Below are positions 34,401 through 46,845 of a DNA stretch of 64,000 nucleotides, in pieces (the first letter of the stretch is position 1; every line of letters begins with the position of its first letter). The DNA lies in assembly GCF_023159225.1 (NCBI RefSeq), contig NC_063174.1, positions 26,681,983 to 26,745,982 on the forward strand, read 5' to 3'. A program made the translations under genes and the position numbers. A model generated the notes under the pieces. That model worked only from the letters and a program-made list of their open reading frames with translations, was not told where the DNA came from and ran no database searches. Origin of the DNA: Perognathus longimembris pacificus (lineage: Eukaryota; Chordata; Mammalia; Rodentia; Heteromyidae).

Positions 34401-37400
34401 AGGCAGGCAGGCAGGCAAACAGGCAAACGTACTTAAGACAGCAAACCACAGGAGCAAGAGCCATGGTATTAATTCAGTAAATTTTCTAAAAAGTTCTAAA
34501 GCCAGTAGTGACAATATTTGCATTATTTGTCATTATACTAATTGCTAATGCTATATTTTGATAGCTAAGTCAGTAGTAATAAATCTTATAGATTGCTTTT
34601 CTCAATATATGAAATTATAGAGGACAGACATTATCTCCTGGTCGTACTCTTACACAGCAAGAAAGATTGTAATTGTAAACGTGCCTTTTAGAACCTTTTC
34701 CATTTCAAAAAGATGAGTGGGATGAATCCTGTGTCCTTACTAATCTGTAAATAGAGTAGCAGGCCAAGAATCAATTCTGAAATTTCGGCATCAATTGCAC
34801 AGGCTTCCACTTAGTTTTAGTTGAATAAAAGCCCTACTAGATACGCAAATAACATCAAACTTGCTGGATTAAAGAGAGGCCCCTCATACTCTAAATCATG
34901 ATTGTCAATCATCACCCAGGATTAAGGGATGTATTTTAAAAACCTAAAAGCAAGCGCTTCCTTTTAACTTCTGCCTACTGCGCATTTTGGATTATCGCCC
35001 AGAAATAGTATTACTTGAAACAAGACTGCCTCCCTCCTACCATCTCTGAGAAGTGCATTGTTACCATCTGCTGTTGCCTATTTGGAATAAAACTCCGGCA
35101 AGGCCTATGGCTTCAAGTGCAGAGCCCTTCAGCAGACGATGCCTGTGTTTGTAATGCAGCTTCCCTTTTAAAGCTGATTTCCAGTCTAGTCAGTGTAGAA
35201 AACACTGCTAGCTTCCCCACCAGAAAGGAGCAACTTAGTCCAAGAACAAGGACAGCATAACATATCATTTAAACTTCCTTTAAACCCCTGGGGACTGGCA
35301 GAGCTTGACTTGCAGACTCTTGTAGGTGTAGTCCAGTGAATAATTCCCCCAGTTTATATTTTCTCATTAGCATTTCTCAATTGCATCACAGAATATATAG
35401 CAGGGAACATGTAAAAGGAGTTGTAATAGCCCTAACGAGAAACAGGTTTTGTGAATGTAGGAAGGTGACATTAGTATGTTCAAATACTATCTCAGAAATG
35501 CCCACAGGACTCTGGCAACAGCATTCTGCAGTTAGGAGTCAAGGAGACTAAAAGTGTGGGGGAAAGTCTTGTATCTGTCTTTGTTATTTGGTGCTTTCTA
35601 TTCTTAACACATAAACATATGAAATATTTTCGGGTATAACTAATAATGTGGTTATTTAAAAATGTGAAATTAGGGAGAATTTTCTTTAAATCTTAAAAAC
35701 AAAATCACATTCCAGAACCAATCTTACCAAGAAATAACCCTTTAATAACATTATTAAAACAAAGTGTTAATTTCTGAAAAGTTCAGCATTCTATTAAAAT
35801 GCTAACAAAACACAGAATTACAACCCCAACAGGTTGCTTCATTGAATTCATTCATCAACTCTTGGCAAAGACATTCCAAATTTGAACGTAATTAATAATC
35901 CTTCTCTTGGTTTCCATAGTTTCTTTTTAAACCTGAGTACCAGTAGAAACTGGCAGTAACTTTAACCATATTCTCAATAATAAACCCCTCTAGCTGTCAA
36001 TATGTATGAAAAGGGACATTTTTTTTAAACCCAGAAGAGCGTCCATTTGCATGTCTTTTGTTTTAAAACATGTGGGTAACATTTCCTTCTCCCTGTTTCT
36101 CATTGAAAGTATGCATTTGGACATACTTAACTCTTTCCCTGCCTGTGGCTCACTCTATGCACAGCTGGAGGAATAAATATTCAAATCGAATGTTGCAATT
36201 CCTGAATCTAAACAATAGCATCCCATTCAGCTTCCTGGTGCCTCAAAAGTACATTGCTCTACACAACTAGTGCCTGATAGAACCAGTCCTGGCAAGAATC
36301 TATCACTGATGAAAATTAGCTGAGTGTAGAAAGATCCCTTTGTTTCTGTTTAAACAATTGAGTGGAGATCTTGGCCATTGTAAACAAAGAAATGAACTAG
36401 TAAGAAGCAACATTTATGAATAAATGATATGTGGATCTACCAATGTGATTGGTTTAAACACCAGTAATTCACTACATACATTTCCTCCAAGGCTAGGTAT
36501 TTCCTTCTGGCCTAGAATGAAGGGAATCATGGTCTCAGATTTAGCCTGGTATCCCATCCCCTTATGCCCTTCCTCCTGTGTCTGTCACTGTCTTTGTAGT
36601 CACTGTCTGTGATAGAATCCTGGGGGCTATGGAAGCACACTAAACATCTCTGTGTCCACTTCACAATGCCTGTATTTTCTGCCATCAAGCTGTTGCTCTG
36701 ATTTTACATGTAGCTTCATCTCTGGACACAAGTACTTTTCACATTACAGATGGTAAATTTATCTTCTAAGTGTGCCTGTGGTCATTTACAATAGCCTTAT
36801 GGGTCTGGCATGAGCGCCCTTTCCTCTGGTTTTAAGGCCTGGACCACACTGTTGCTGTGGTCCCTGCTGGTGTTGTTCTGTGTGTTCCCTCTCCATTGGC
36901 CATCAGTGCCAAAGCCACATGTGGAGATTCCACCCAAGTGGCTGCCATGTCAGTGACCTCTGGTTTCTTCTTTGGTCTTGACAACCCTGTTTGTAACAAG
37001 TAGCCACACAGGAGTGTATTCTCATGGTCAGTGCTAGCCTTGAACTGTTTACTGCTTTTCTGTGCGATTCACAGATCCCTCCATTTCACCCTGGAAAGTT
37101 TTCAGTATTGAATTTGCTGCACAATTAGTCATATTTTTTCAAGATTAAAAACAAGCTTCAGAAGCTAAGCCAATCAAAACCCATGTCATGATTATGAATA
37201 GGATTCTTCTCCTCTGAGGGGTAGATTATTAGAGCTCTTCACTTCAAAATTTTTCTGGTTTATGAAGTGACCTGCTTTTGGTAGAGGTTGGGTTTTTTTT
37301 GGGGGGGGGGCGAAGCAGGGGGTTGAGACAGTCTCACTAAATACAAGTTGACTTCTGTGAGGGCTAACCTGAGAACCTCAGATACTAAATATAAGTTTTA

Positions 37401-37755
37401 GTGTTAAAATTATAACAGGTTCTAAACCCTGGTGATGACTCCATGCTAGAGGGCTGCACCCCCACCCATGAGACTAGTTTCTTGTAGTTTGATTTGACAT
37501 TTAAAAATATAGGGAGCCCTTGTTCCCCTCTGTACCTAGGTAGCAACCATGGTAACGGACAGTAAAAAATGATCATAGTCATAGACTATAGAAATAACCA
37601 TAATAGTATTAGAAATGCCATGGTAACTGTTGGGTTGGTTTGCTTATGATTGAGTACTGGATTGTCTTAGCCCATTCATGCTTGCTTAGTGGTAATGAGA
37701 AAACATGGTGGCAATTGTTAAAATGGTACTAGGTCAGCCTGACAGCAGAATTCTG
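34401..37755. other. Long repeat-poor block; no gene seen
   Basis: More than 3 kb without a SINE, the longest such stretch outside the EXOC5 3' region. Three GGATTA cores lie at 34866-34871, 34919-34924 and 34989-34994; an octamer ATTTGCAT is at 36045-36052. A GC-richer part at 36600-37090 shows no frame I can identify. Enhancer content is possible but inferred. Confidence 0.5.
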
Positions 37756-37759
37756 CTTC
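37756..37759. repeat. Left target-site duplication of the solo LTR (CTTC)
   Basis: CTTC before the LTR start, repeated at 38160-38163; four bases is the usual size for gammaretroviral-type integration. Confidence 0.75.
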
Positions 37760-38159
37760 TGTAAACGGCTTGCTTAAGCCATTTGTAACTTGCTCTACCC
37801 TCTGCATTAACCCCCTGCATCAATGCTATATGACTACATGCTGTCAGTTCCTGATACCAAGACCAGTTGCCGTTATCAAAGCCAAAATAGATAACTGAAA
37901 GGGTAGATAGCCAATAGAAATAGGGCAAGATTTTCTTGCTAAATGCCATCCAATCAAGTATCTGCCAAGTTGGAAATACCCTGCCCCTGTTGTAATCACA
38001 ATAAAAACCCTGCCTATCTGAGGGTCAGGGCTCTCAATCCAGATCCACTGCGTCGGTGATGGTTGAGTCCAGGCTCAAACTTGCAATAAAGACTCTCGTG
38101 CATTTGCATCAGAATCGGCTCCTTGGTGGTCTTTGGGGACCAGAAATATAGGCATAACA
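37760..38159 (+). mobile_element. Solo LTR of an ERV1/gammaretrovirus-like endogenous retrovirus
   Basis: 400 bases bounded by TG and CA (tgtaaacgg...ggcataaca) with a CTTC duplication on both sides. A TATA-like 'caataaaaaccctg' lies near 38000, a poly(A) signal AATAAA at 38085-38090, and a U5-like end 'ggctccttggtggtctttgg'. No gag, pol or env, primer-binding site or second LTR adjoins it, so the provirus was lost by LTR-LTR recombination. It has no coding capacity. Confidence 0.8.
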
Positions 38160-38163
38160 CTTC
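38160..38163. repeat. Right target-site duplication of the solo LTR (CTTC)
   Basis: Exact repeat of 37756-37759. Confidence 0.75.
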
Positions 38164-38344
38164 TAATTCATGGTTTTTATTTTCCTATCTTACTTTCCTG
38201 AGAGCTGGAGTTACAGGTGTTTACCATCGTGATTAGGTATAGTTTGGATGGGTGACAAGTGATAAGTCCATAATATTCAGAGAAATTCTCTTTGGGAAGA
38301 AACAATGTAGAATAAGCTCATTTGCTATACTCCAAATGAACTTA

Positions 38345-38760
38345 AAAGAGTTCATCTTCTAGCTGCTTGGGAGGCTGAGAACAGATGGATCAGTCTGAAG
38401 CTAGCAGACAGAAAACTTCATGAGACCCTTTCTCAGCCTGTAATTTGGCATAGTGAAGTGTACCTGTCATCCTAGATTCATGTGAGGCTGAGATCAGGAA
38501 GAGTATAGTTCCAGCCCAGCATGTGCAGAAAAACCCATGAGACTCTACCTCAGTGGAAAATGTTGGAGCATAGTGGCACATGCTTATGATCTCAGCTGAC
38601 ACTATGGATAGAAGCCCTAATATAGGTGGATCATGGTCCAGATATAAAAGGATCCAAGACCCTATTTAAAAACAAAACAAAACAGTAGCTTAGTCATAAA
38701 GACAGAACTTGCCTAGAAGCTTGAGGCTCTGAGTTCAAACTCCAGTACTACCATAAAAAA
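38345..38760 (+). mobile_element. Older composite SINE, multi-unit
   Basis: Successive B1-like units ('gctgcttgggaggctgagaa', 'tagtgaagtgtacctgtcat', 'agcatagtggcacatgctta') are followed by a tRNA-like unit ending 'gagttcaaactccagtacta'. Confidence 0.65.
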
Positions 38761-38844
38761 CAAAAATCAAAACAAACAAAAATCCACTTATCTCAACAGA
38801 TACTCTTGAAGGATCTTGGAAAAATATGGGAAGTCATCAAAAAT

Positions 38845-39225
38845 ACAAGTCTAGCCAGGCATGATGGCTTAAGCCTATAACCACAGCTACTTGGGAGGTG
38901 GAGGTCATGGTTTGAGGCCAACCTGAGTATAAAAGTTTGAATGACTCCATCTCAATCAATGGCTGGGGCAGTAGTACACGCCAGTCATCCCACAATGGCT
39001 GGGCAGAGAGGTGCATGCCTGTCATCCTAGCAACAGTGGGAAACACAAATAGAATCACAATCTAGGCCAGCCTATACATAAGAAAGATCCTCTATCGAAA
39101 AATAACCAATGCCAAAGGGCTAGTATAGTGGCTCAAGTGGTAGAATGCCTGATTAGTAAGCAAATACCTTAAATTCAGTCTCCAGTACTAACTCCCTTGC
39201 TCCTGAAAAAAAAAAATCCAGCCAT
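38845..39225 (+). mobile_element. Older composite SINE, multi-unit
   Basis: 'agccaggcatgatggcttaa', 'ctacttgggaggtggaggtc', then 'gtggctcaagtggtagaatg' and a final A run. Same organisation as the preceding copy. Confidence 0.7.
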
Positions 39226-39269
39226 TATAATTTAAGCAACTGATTTTGAAAACAACCTGCTGCTGTTTT

Positions 39270-39535
39270 ACTGGGGGTTTTGTTGTTGGTGGTGGTGGTA
39301 GTCGTGTTTTTCCCCTGTAATACTGGGGTTTAAAGATTTGTTCACCTTGCATACCCAGCTACCACGTGTGTCTCTTTACTACTCCTGTCATACTTCCAGC
39401 TCTGCTTTTGCTGGCTATTTTGGAGATAGAGTCTCATGGACTTTTCTACTTAGGCTAGCTTTGAGTTGAAATCCTCTGAATCACAGCCTCCTGAGTCACT
39501 AGGATTATAGACATGAGCTACTGGCACCTGGCACC
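39270..39535 (-). mobile_element. Composite SINE, diverged
   Basis: B1-like half in reverse ('cacagcctcctgagtcacta', 'tgagctactggcacctgg'); the other half is eroded, with a (GGT)n patch at 39287. Confidence 0.6.
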
Positions 39536-39539
39536 TGGT

Positions 39540-40600
39540 GTTTAATAGTACATGCGGTAATGACTAACTGCCTGTGTTTAGTCCTAGCTTTACCTTCCCT
39601 TACCTGAGCTGATTTGCATTTGGTTTTGCTATGTTTTAACACTTTTAGTTATAAAATTATAGTAGTAGTAGTATGTACCCTATAGTTTTGTGTATATTGT
39701 ATTATGCATGTATTATGTATGTATTTTCTGTCAAAGACTAAGTGCTCCATGAGTGTTAGCTGTCATTGAGAATTACATTTAGTACCTAAATGTGGGATCA
39801 CCTGTGCTGGATATTGATGCTTTGGAGAAGTGCTTTCCCATATGTCTCAGTGTTCCTATATGATACTAAAATGAACTCATCTGGGTTTAGAGAAAATCCA
39901 CTCTACTGTGATTAAACAATCATTTTTAAGGGAGAAAAATGAATAGGCCTTGGAATTAGCAGCAAGGGCACAGGACAGAGATCCTTTTTATAAAGTATGA
40001 ATTTGCAGTATGAAAATTCTGAAGAATTTTGTTGGTAAGTGCTAAATTGGCTTCAATATCTGTAACCTGGTAACAATTCCACGAGTTCCTAGATATTGAA
40101 TTTGTGGTTCATAAACATGAGAAAAGCCATTGCCAGTAACAAAAGGATTTTGTAAAATTAACTATGTTAGGTTTCATGTTAGGTTAAAGGTATTGCATTG
40201 CAGTCATATTTTAATGTTTTCTAAAAATCTGACCATTTTTAGTCTAAGTCAGTAATGTGGGAGTACAAGGCACTATATATTTATGTGCATGTTACATTGT
40301 TTATTTTTATGTTTGAGGTATTTTACGTTGTGTACAGGTATACTTGAAAAATGAGTAAAAGATGGGTTGTGCACAAGTTAATGTGTCTACATAGGAATTA
40401 CTGTAGTATGTAGTTCTTACCTTTTAAGGACAGATGTTATTCAACAAATAACACAAAACAGGAGTTATATCCAGAAAGTTCTAGAAAAAAATTGCTTCTG
40501 GATTCTATAGTTGCTGTTATTTAAAGTAATGGTGACTTCCTCATTTGTTGTCACTAGCATCAGCCTATAAATCTGCAAATAAACACGCTGGATGGTAAAA
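39540..40600. other. No gene seen
   Basis: AT-rich intergenic DNA, no clear repeat. Confidence 0.5.
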
Positions 40601-40619
40601 GACAAAAAACAAAACAAAA

Positions 40620-40980
40620 AAAAAAAAAACACTTGCACATGGTAAATTATACAGGACTCTAAACATTCACACGGTAAGACCAAAGGGGGATGTTCTTAGA
40701 AGATAGATCACTAAGGCTCAGTAGCACGTTTATCAAAATGAGCTGCAGAAAATGGAAACAAGAAGTTTTTTGGTTTTTGTTCTTTTGATTTTTGTTTTTT
40801 TCCTTTGTTGCTATTTTATTTTCTGTACATTTTGTCTTGTAAGTTAATCTGTTTAGGAGAAGGTAAGAGAGAGCATATTGTGGGCACATTGAGGTCTTCA
40901 GCTCAAGACTAGCACTCTACCACTTGAGCCACAGTGCCACTTCCACAAGTATTTTTTCAGCCTACAAAAAGAATTATATG
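40620..40980 (+). repeat. LINE-1 3' fragment with embedded SINE piece
   Basis: 'attatacaggactctaaaca' and 'ttcacacggtaagaccaaag' match the L1 copy at 21.46 kb. A reverse tRNA-like piece lies at 40900-40945 ('gactagcactctaccacttg'), and 'aaaaagaattatatg' follows, as at 21.82 kb. Confidence 0.6.
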
Positions 40981-40984
40981 ATCA

Positions 40985-41475
40985 GTTTTTTCCTTTGAAC
41001 TTTATTAGTAAAATAACCTATTGTTATATTCAGTATTTAATGGTCAGACTTCCATTCACATAATTTCTCTGTAGTACTCTATTATTAAATAAATCACAGT
41101 ACAGAAAAACATACAGAAGGCATTCCAAGTTTAATTCCTTTAAAATTTAACTTTGGTATAACACTTTACACTCAATTCAGGTTTACTAATTTACTTACCA
41201 CATTGGGAAAAACATCAAAATAAAGCTATTTCTGGGGGACAAAACTATGCATAACTTATTTAGAACTTTAAAGTCTTTATCTGACGTCCATAAAGACCAT
41301 TCTCACTCACCCAAGTTCAGTACCTGAGTGGGATGGAGACGCCCTCCTCCGGGGCAGGGCAGTAGGAAGCTCAGGTGGGGTAAGAAAGGTGTCACACAGA
41401 GGAAGCACATGTGTGTACACAATAGAAGATACAGATGTGCTTGTGTGTACACACATAAAGAATCCTAGCACTATC
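40985..41475. other. No gene seen
   Basis: AT-rich first half, then a GC-richer patch with CpGs at 41280-41370. An AATAAA on the minus strand at about 41000 could be a distal poly(A) signal, unproven. Confidence 0.4.
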
Positions 41476-41479
41476 CATT

Positions 41480-42235
41480 GAGTAGTTGTAGCAAAAATGC
41501 CTCAATGATAAAGGTTGGAGGGATGGCTGATTCCAGAACTGGGGCAAATCAAGTACAAAATGAACTTGAAAAACCTTGTTGTGCTGAAGGTCACAATGCT
41601 TTGAAAATGATGGCAACATGTCAAAAGGACATAAAACCCAACCTGAAAAGGCTTCCATAAACCAAGTTTTGGACAATTTGAGATAGGCTAAAGTATTATA
41701 ATCCCCTAAATAGAAAATCATGTGTCTGTGTTGACAGAAAGAAATTGAAGCTTTGGCTAGAAGTATGATACATGCATTCCTTCAAACTTCGCTCAACAAA
41801 ATATTTGCAAAAGGAAAAATAGTAGCTTTACAGCTGAGAAATCTGGTATTTTAAGCAGTTGATCAAATTGTACAGCATCAAAAATGAACAAGTTAAGACT
41901 GTTCACTTCCTGACAGGAGAAAATGAAAACAGAAAATAGCATCTGCAATACTCCCCAACAAGTACAACTGGAATCTAATCATGAGGTAACATAATCTAAA
42001 TATAGGAAAGATATGACTCAATTAAAGTGCCAAGGGTCACAGTCAGGAGAAAATAAGGAACTGTTCAAAAACGAATCACTTGCAGACATGACAACCTAAA
42101 GTAATATGGCTTTCAATTAGACCCTAATAAAGACACTATTGGGATAACTTAAACTTGAGTGGTGTTTTAGTTTTAGATGGTAATAATGTTAGCTTCCCAA
42201 ATTTAATGGTTGTACTGTGGTTACAGAAGAAAATT
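41480..42235 (+). repeat. Old LINE-1 (L1M-type) 3' UTR
   Basis: Word order matches mammalian-wide L1M 3' UTRs as I recall them: 'tgccaagggtcacagtcagg', 'gaggaactgttc' type (here aaggaactgttcaa), 'agacatgacaacctaaagta', 'gacactattgggataactta', 'tggttgtactgtggttacag'. The 60- and 109-codon frames here are incidental. Confidence 0.6.
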
Positions 42236-42239
42236 TCTT

Positions 42240-42445
42240 CTTTTTGTCAGTCATGGCACTTCGTAGCTCAAGGCTAGTGCTCTACCACTTTGAGCCACAG
42301 TGCCACTTCTGGCTTTTCTGACAGTTAATTGGAGATGAGTTTCATGGCCTTTTCTGCCTAGGCTGGCTTTGAACCTTGATCTTCTCAGAGCTTAGCCTCC
42401 TAAGTACTAGGATTAAAGGCATGAGCCACCGCCACTAGCACTGGC
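42240..42445 (-). mobile_element. Composite B1-like/tRNA-like SINE
   Basis: 'ctcaaggctagtgctctacc', linker 'cagttaattggagatgag', B1-like half ending 'aaaggcatgagccaccgcca'. Confidence 0.85.
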
Positions 42446-42583
42446 TTCTTCTTTTTGAAAACACCAAAGTATTGCATAAAGTATCATGGAAGCAACTCAT
42501 TCTCAAAGAGATATTCATGGTTTATAACCCAGGAGTAAGCTTGAAGTTATTCCAAAATTTTTCCTTTAAAAAGCAGGCGTTGG

Positions 42584-42772
42584 GGTTGGGGATATGGCCT
42601 AGTGGCAAGAGTGCTTGCCTTGTATACATGAGGCCTTGGGTTCAATTCCCCAGCACCACATATACAGAAAATGGCCAGAAGTGGCGCTGTGGCTCAAGAG
42701 GCAGAGTGCTAGTCTTGAGCAAAAAGAAGCCAGGGACAGTGCTCAGGCCCTGAGTCCAAAACCCCAGAACTG

Positions 42773-42808
<36 letters not shown>

Positions 42809-42811
42809 CAT
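42584..42811 (+). mobile_element. Dimeric SINE with exact 16-bp target duplication
   Basis: Full dimer with A-rich tail of about 30. The repeat aaaaagcaggcgttgg is at 42568-42583 and 42812-42827. It landed at the left edge of the composite SINE at 42828. Confidence 0.94.
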
Positions 42812-42827
42812 AAAAAGCAGGCGTTGG

Positions 42828-43065
42828 ATGCCAGTGGCTAACACCTGTAATCATAGCTACTCAGGAGGCTGAATTCTGAAGATCATGGTTTGAAGTCAGC
42901 CATGGCAGGAAAGCCCATGTGACTCTTTAATTCCAGTTAACTTCTCAGCAAAAGCTGGAAGTGGCATTGTGGCTCAAGTGGTAGAGCCCTAGTCTTAAGT
43001 ACAAAGAGGCTCAGGGAAAGCACCCAGGCCCAGAGTTCAATTCCCAGGACTGACAAAAAAAATAT
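42828..43065 (+). mobile_element. Composite B1-like/tRNA-like SINE
   Basis: 'gtggctaacacctgtaatca', 'actcaggaggctgaattctg', 'gtggctcaagtggtagagcc', A-rich end. Immediately abuts the dimeric SINE. Confidence 0.88.
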
Positions 43066-43079
43066 CATTATTTAAAAAT

Positions 43080-43420
43080 TGATCATGAGAATGGGTCATA
43101 TATCTGTGCACCAAATTACTCAAGAAGATTGAGAGGGTTGTGGTTCAAGGCTAGCCTGGTGAAAAAGTTTCCAAGATTCTATATCAATCAATTAAAAGCT
43201 GGGTTGGGGGTGTACACTTGTCTGCAGGAAGTATAAAAGGGAGGATTGTGTTCCAGGATGATGAGCCTAAATGAGTCACCTTATCTAAACAATAATCAAA
43301 GCAAAAGGAGCTGGGTACATGGTTCAAATGGTAAAGGAGATTGTCCAGTAAGAGGCAAGTTCCTGAGTTCACACCACAGCACTGCCAAAATAAAAAACCT
43401 AAACAAAAAAAGTATTTAAA
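43080..43420 (+). mobile_element. Older composite SINE
   Basis: B1-like units ('ggttcaaggctagcctggtg', 'caagattctatatcaatcaa') and a tRNA-like unit 'catggttcaaatggtaaagg' ending 'cctgagttcacacc'. Confidence 0.65.
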
Positions 43421-43424
43421 AAGT

Positions 43425-45150
43425 TGATAAAGGAATTCAATGCAATATACAACTATAAAAGATACTTCAACTGTGGTGACCTTTGTCCAATTTCTATGTC
43501 CATTGTGTACCTGTTTTGGTTCCGTCCTTAATTTTTCCCTAATTTCTCTCATAAATGATTTTGAATATTATTTAAGCGTGTGCGCACACACACACACACA
43601 GTTATACACACCCCTCTATTATGATAGTGAGAGAGTCATAGGTGTCGTTCAGGCTAGGAGTTATATGAACTCTGTATTTGAAATAAAAATAGATAGTACT
43701 ATAAAAATAACTTATTTTCCCTTATGGTAAAATCTGAAAATACTAGTGAGTAGGCACTTATTCTTTATAAAGTACTTTCATAAAATTTCATTTATTAGCT
43801 CTAAATACAGTGTTTTCAAACAATGTACTCACAAGTAGTTCGTTTTCTTTAGGTAAGCACTGTCTGGATTCTATTTGGATAACAGCCTCCATAGTAAAAT
43901 AAAATAAAATAAAATAAAATAAAGTAAAATAAAAAATTCAGGTTGGATAGAACTGGCACAACAAAAGGCCAGAGTTCAAAGGTACCAAGGCTACCTATAG
44001 TATAAAGACTGCAAATGACAGGTAGGCAAAGAGATAGCTGGATTCAAAGGCATCTATCTGGCTACTTAAGACTATAGGGACATCAAGAAGATTTATCTAC
44101 AAAACTAGCATAGTCTAAAATATTTGAAAAGTCCATCACTAAAGATTAGTTCCTTTCAATTAATTCTATCTAATCTTCACTTAGTTTATATAAAGATACG
44201 CTTAGAAGGGAAAAGACATTTTCTTCATTTAAGATTGCAACATGGAAACAAAAGAAGTCACTCAGCTGAGTTATAAATGAAACAACTTTCTCATTCAAGA
44301 TTCCTACTCTTAACCTTCCATATTTCTTCATCAGGCACTGATAGTTCTGATTTCACTGATGATAAAGTGATTTAAATGTTTTTTTTAAGTAAACTTAATT
44401 CCAGTTTCAGACTTTTAAATAAAAAGTGGCTCAGTTGGATACTGTCTCCTAAATATAGTAATATTAGTTTCTTGGTTAAGCGAATTACTGACAATTTTAA
44501 TACATGTTGCACAGTACATATTAATATAGAAAAATACATGTTATCAGCAGCATAATGTTGACCATGTTCTAATCCATTCCACCTGCTCAAATATTTAGTG
44601 CAAATAATTATATATTTGTAATGCATCACTGCTAACGGAAATCTATGTCTTCTGATTAAATGGTTTGTCTCTGAGATTGTTTGCTATTTCTTGTACAGTG
44701 ATACATTCTTATTTAAATTAGCTTTGTATGGGGAGGCAAATGCAACCTAACCACTTAAGAAAATGAGCAAATGTATTTAATAATCTTCTCTAAAAAGATA
44801 CTTAATCTTAAAAACCTACTGAATAATAGTGGTAAATTACAAAATATACAGGGCCTAGTTTAAAAATATCAATCTTGTTAAGTCTAGGGCTATCAGAGTT
44901 GTTCTAGTTTACCAATTAAAATTCTTTTTCTAATGTGCCAGATTCCTCTTTACTGTATATACTTCAGAGGTTGTTTCCTCACTAACCTAGGAAAGAGAAA
45001 TGATTTGTCATTGGTAGGAATATAAGGCATTAAAATTTTTTTAGAAGTTATCATGCAAAATTGGTATTATAAAAATGATTGAGTGCTTATACACTACTTC
45101 TTGTCTTACATTTTCACTCTATTGTTAGTATTGATATTTTAAAACTACCA
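43425..45150. other. No gene seen; AT-rich
   Basis: Contains a short CA run at 43588. Could be distal EXOC5 3' UTR or intergenic DNA; the sequence does not say. Confidence 0.4.
43895..43936. repeat. (AAAAT)n microsatellite
   Basis: About eight AAAAT units with one substitution. Confidence 0.93.
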
Positions 45151-45154
45151 ATAC

Positions 45155-45350
45155 ACTGGGTCTGGTGGGGAATATCTGTGATCTCAGATACTTGGCAGGC
45201 AAAAGTAGGAGGGTTGTAGTCTGAGATTGCTGGGGAAAAAATGTAAGACTGTGAAATCCAAATGGCAAAAAATACCCAAAAAGATTCAGGCATGATTCAA
45301 GCGGTAGACGGCTTGCTTAGCAAGAAATGAGGCCCTGATTCAAAAAGCAA
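45155..45350 (+). mobile_element. Older composite SINE, diverged
   Basis: 'tctgtgatctcagatacttg', then tRNA-like 'gcatgattcaagcggtagac' and 'gcttgcttagcaagaaatga'. Confidence 0.6.
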
Positions 45351-45895
45351 TCAGTGCTCTGAATAGTTAACAGAATCAGCAAACTTATGATATATAGTCT
45401 ATGACTGAATATGTAAGTACTGGTTTCCTCATATCTTCTAATGTAGAGTTCATCATTTCCTATCATGTTAGAAAATATTGTACAAAAATACCTAGACTCA
45501 TCTGTGAAATTACTAAGCAGAGACAGTAACATGATTATATAAAATACTTATTAAAAACGTCTTCATGGTTAAGTTTCTGTAAGTCTTCTATTGACTTATT
45601 CAATTAAAATCTCATGACAATTAAAAAAAAACTAAAAAACCACAACCATATACTGAACACATAAAAAAAATCCAGTAATTTATATACTGGTACTGTACTC
45701 TAACATCATAATCTAAACCTCACAATGGCAGTCAATCATTAAACAAAAAGAAAAATAGATTAAGCAAAACACGCCTATCAAACTATTTGTTGCATTAGAA
45801 AAATTAGAGTAAGAACCATTATTCTCTGTCAGGTTTTTCTCATATGCATTTTTAAGGTTGTTTCACCACTAAATTTGGAAAGACTTTGCATTTAC
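45351..45895. other. No gene seen
   Basis: AT-rich sequence without clear repeat. Confidence 0.45.
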
Positions 45896-45897
45896 TT

Positions 45898-46015
45898 ATT
45901 TATTTTTCTTATTTATTGTCAAAGTGATGTAAAGAGAGGTTACAGTTTCATTCGTTAGGCCTTGGGTACATTTCTTGTACTGTTTGTTACTTCCTCCCTA
46001 TGACTCTGCATTTAA
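45898..46015 (-). mobile_element. G-rich L1-like 3' end, fragment
   Basis: 'tttattgtcaaagtgatgta', 'ggttacagtttcattcgtta', 'gtacatttcttgtactgttt' match the family at 23.2 kb and 58.3 kb. Confidence 0.6.
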
Positions 46016-46845
46016 ATGAGCTTTTACCAGGTCTCTCTACTTACCTTTTTGTGCCTTAGGTTTTCACCTACCAAATAGAAATAATAGTACTTAAAGTTAC
46101 TTTGGAATCAAATAAGATAATACATGCAAAGGACCCAGCATCGTGGGACTTAAGCCTAATAAATGTACCTAAAATTATCTTTATTGTGCATTAAAATTCT
46201 TTAAATTGTCAACTATTTTTATTTCATATAGAATTACTTAGTCTACTAATATAAATTGGTCTTTTTTTCCAAAGTACATTGTGTTTTACAGAATAAGCCT
46301 TCTCAAGCACAGAAGTAGTACAGTACTGAATGTAGTTAAACTAACTAGCTAAAAGTATAGTGTGCTTTTGATATCAAATTCTCCACTAAAAAACAGAATT
46401 GAGTATGCTTCTGAAAAACATCTCATACTTCTAAGAAGTCAATATACACTATGTGGCCAATGACAATATTTTTACATTAAAACCTACTTGCCCAGAGGTA
46501 AAGCTTTTTTCAGTCACCAACAAAGTATGCACTGATTGAACTGTGCTATCTTCCACATAAAATTCAAACATGCCTTAGCCACTTGTATGACCATGTCAAC
46601 AGTTCTGTAGTATTACAGGAACCAGTAACTTTTATCTTTATACTTAATATTAACCATTATAGGTGAGAAAAGATAATCTTAAGGAATTACATTTTCTACC
46701 TGGAAATCAGTCTGGTAAATAATTTTACAGGCTGGTATTCAGAAAGTGAAACACTTAGAAGTGTAAGAGGAAAATGTTTTAATAAATATAAGGTAATATG
46801 TTTCAAATTTAAACTTAACCTACTTATGTATTTATTTATTTATTT
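46016..46845. other. No gene seen
   Basis: AT-rich, repeat-poor; possibly within a long EXOC5 3' UTR. Confidence 0.4.

Noticed and set aside
36600..37090. Possible processed pseudogene in the GC-richer block
   Set aside because: A short minus-strand frame exists, but I recognise no parent gene and see no poly(A) tail or target duplication.
37760..38159. Complete endogenous provirus
   Set aside because: Only one LTR is present; no retroviral coding sequence or primer-binding site in the flanks.
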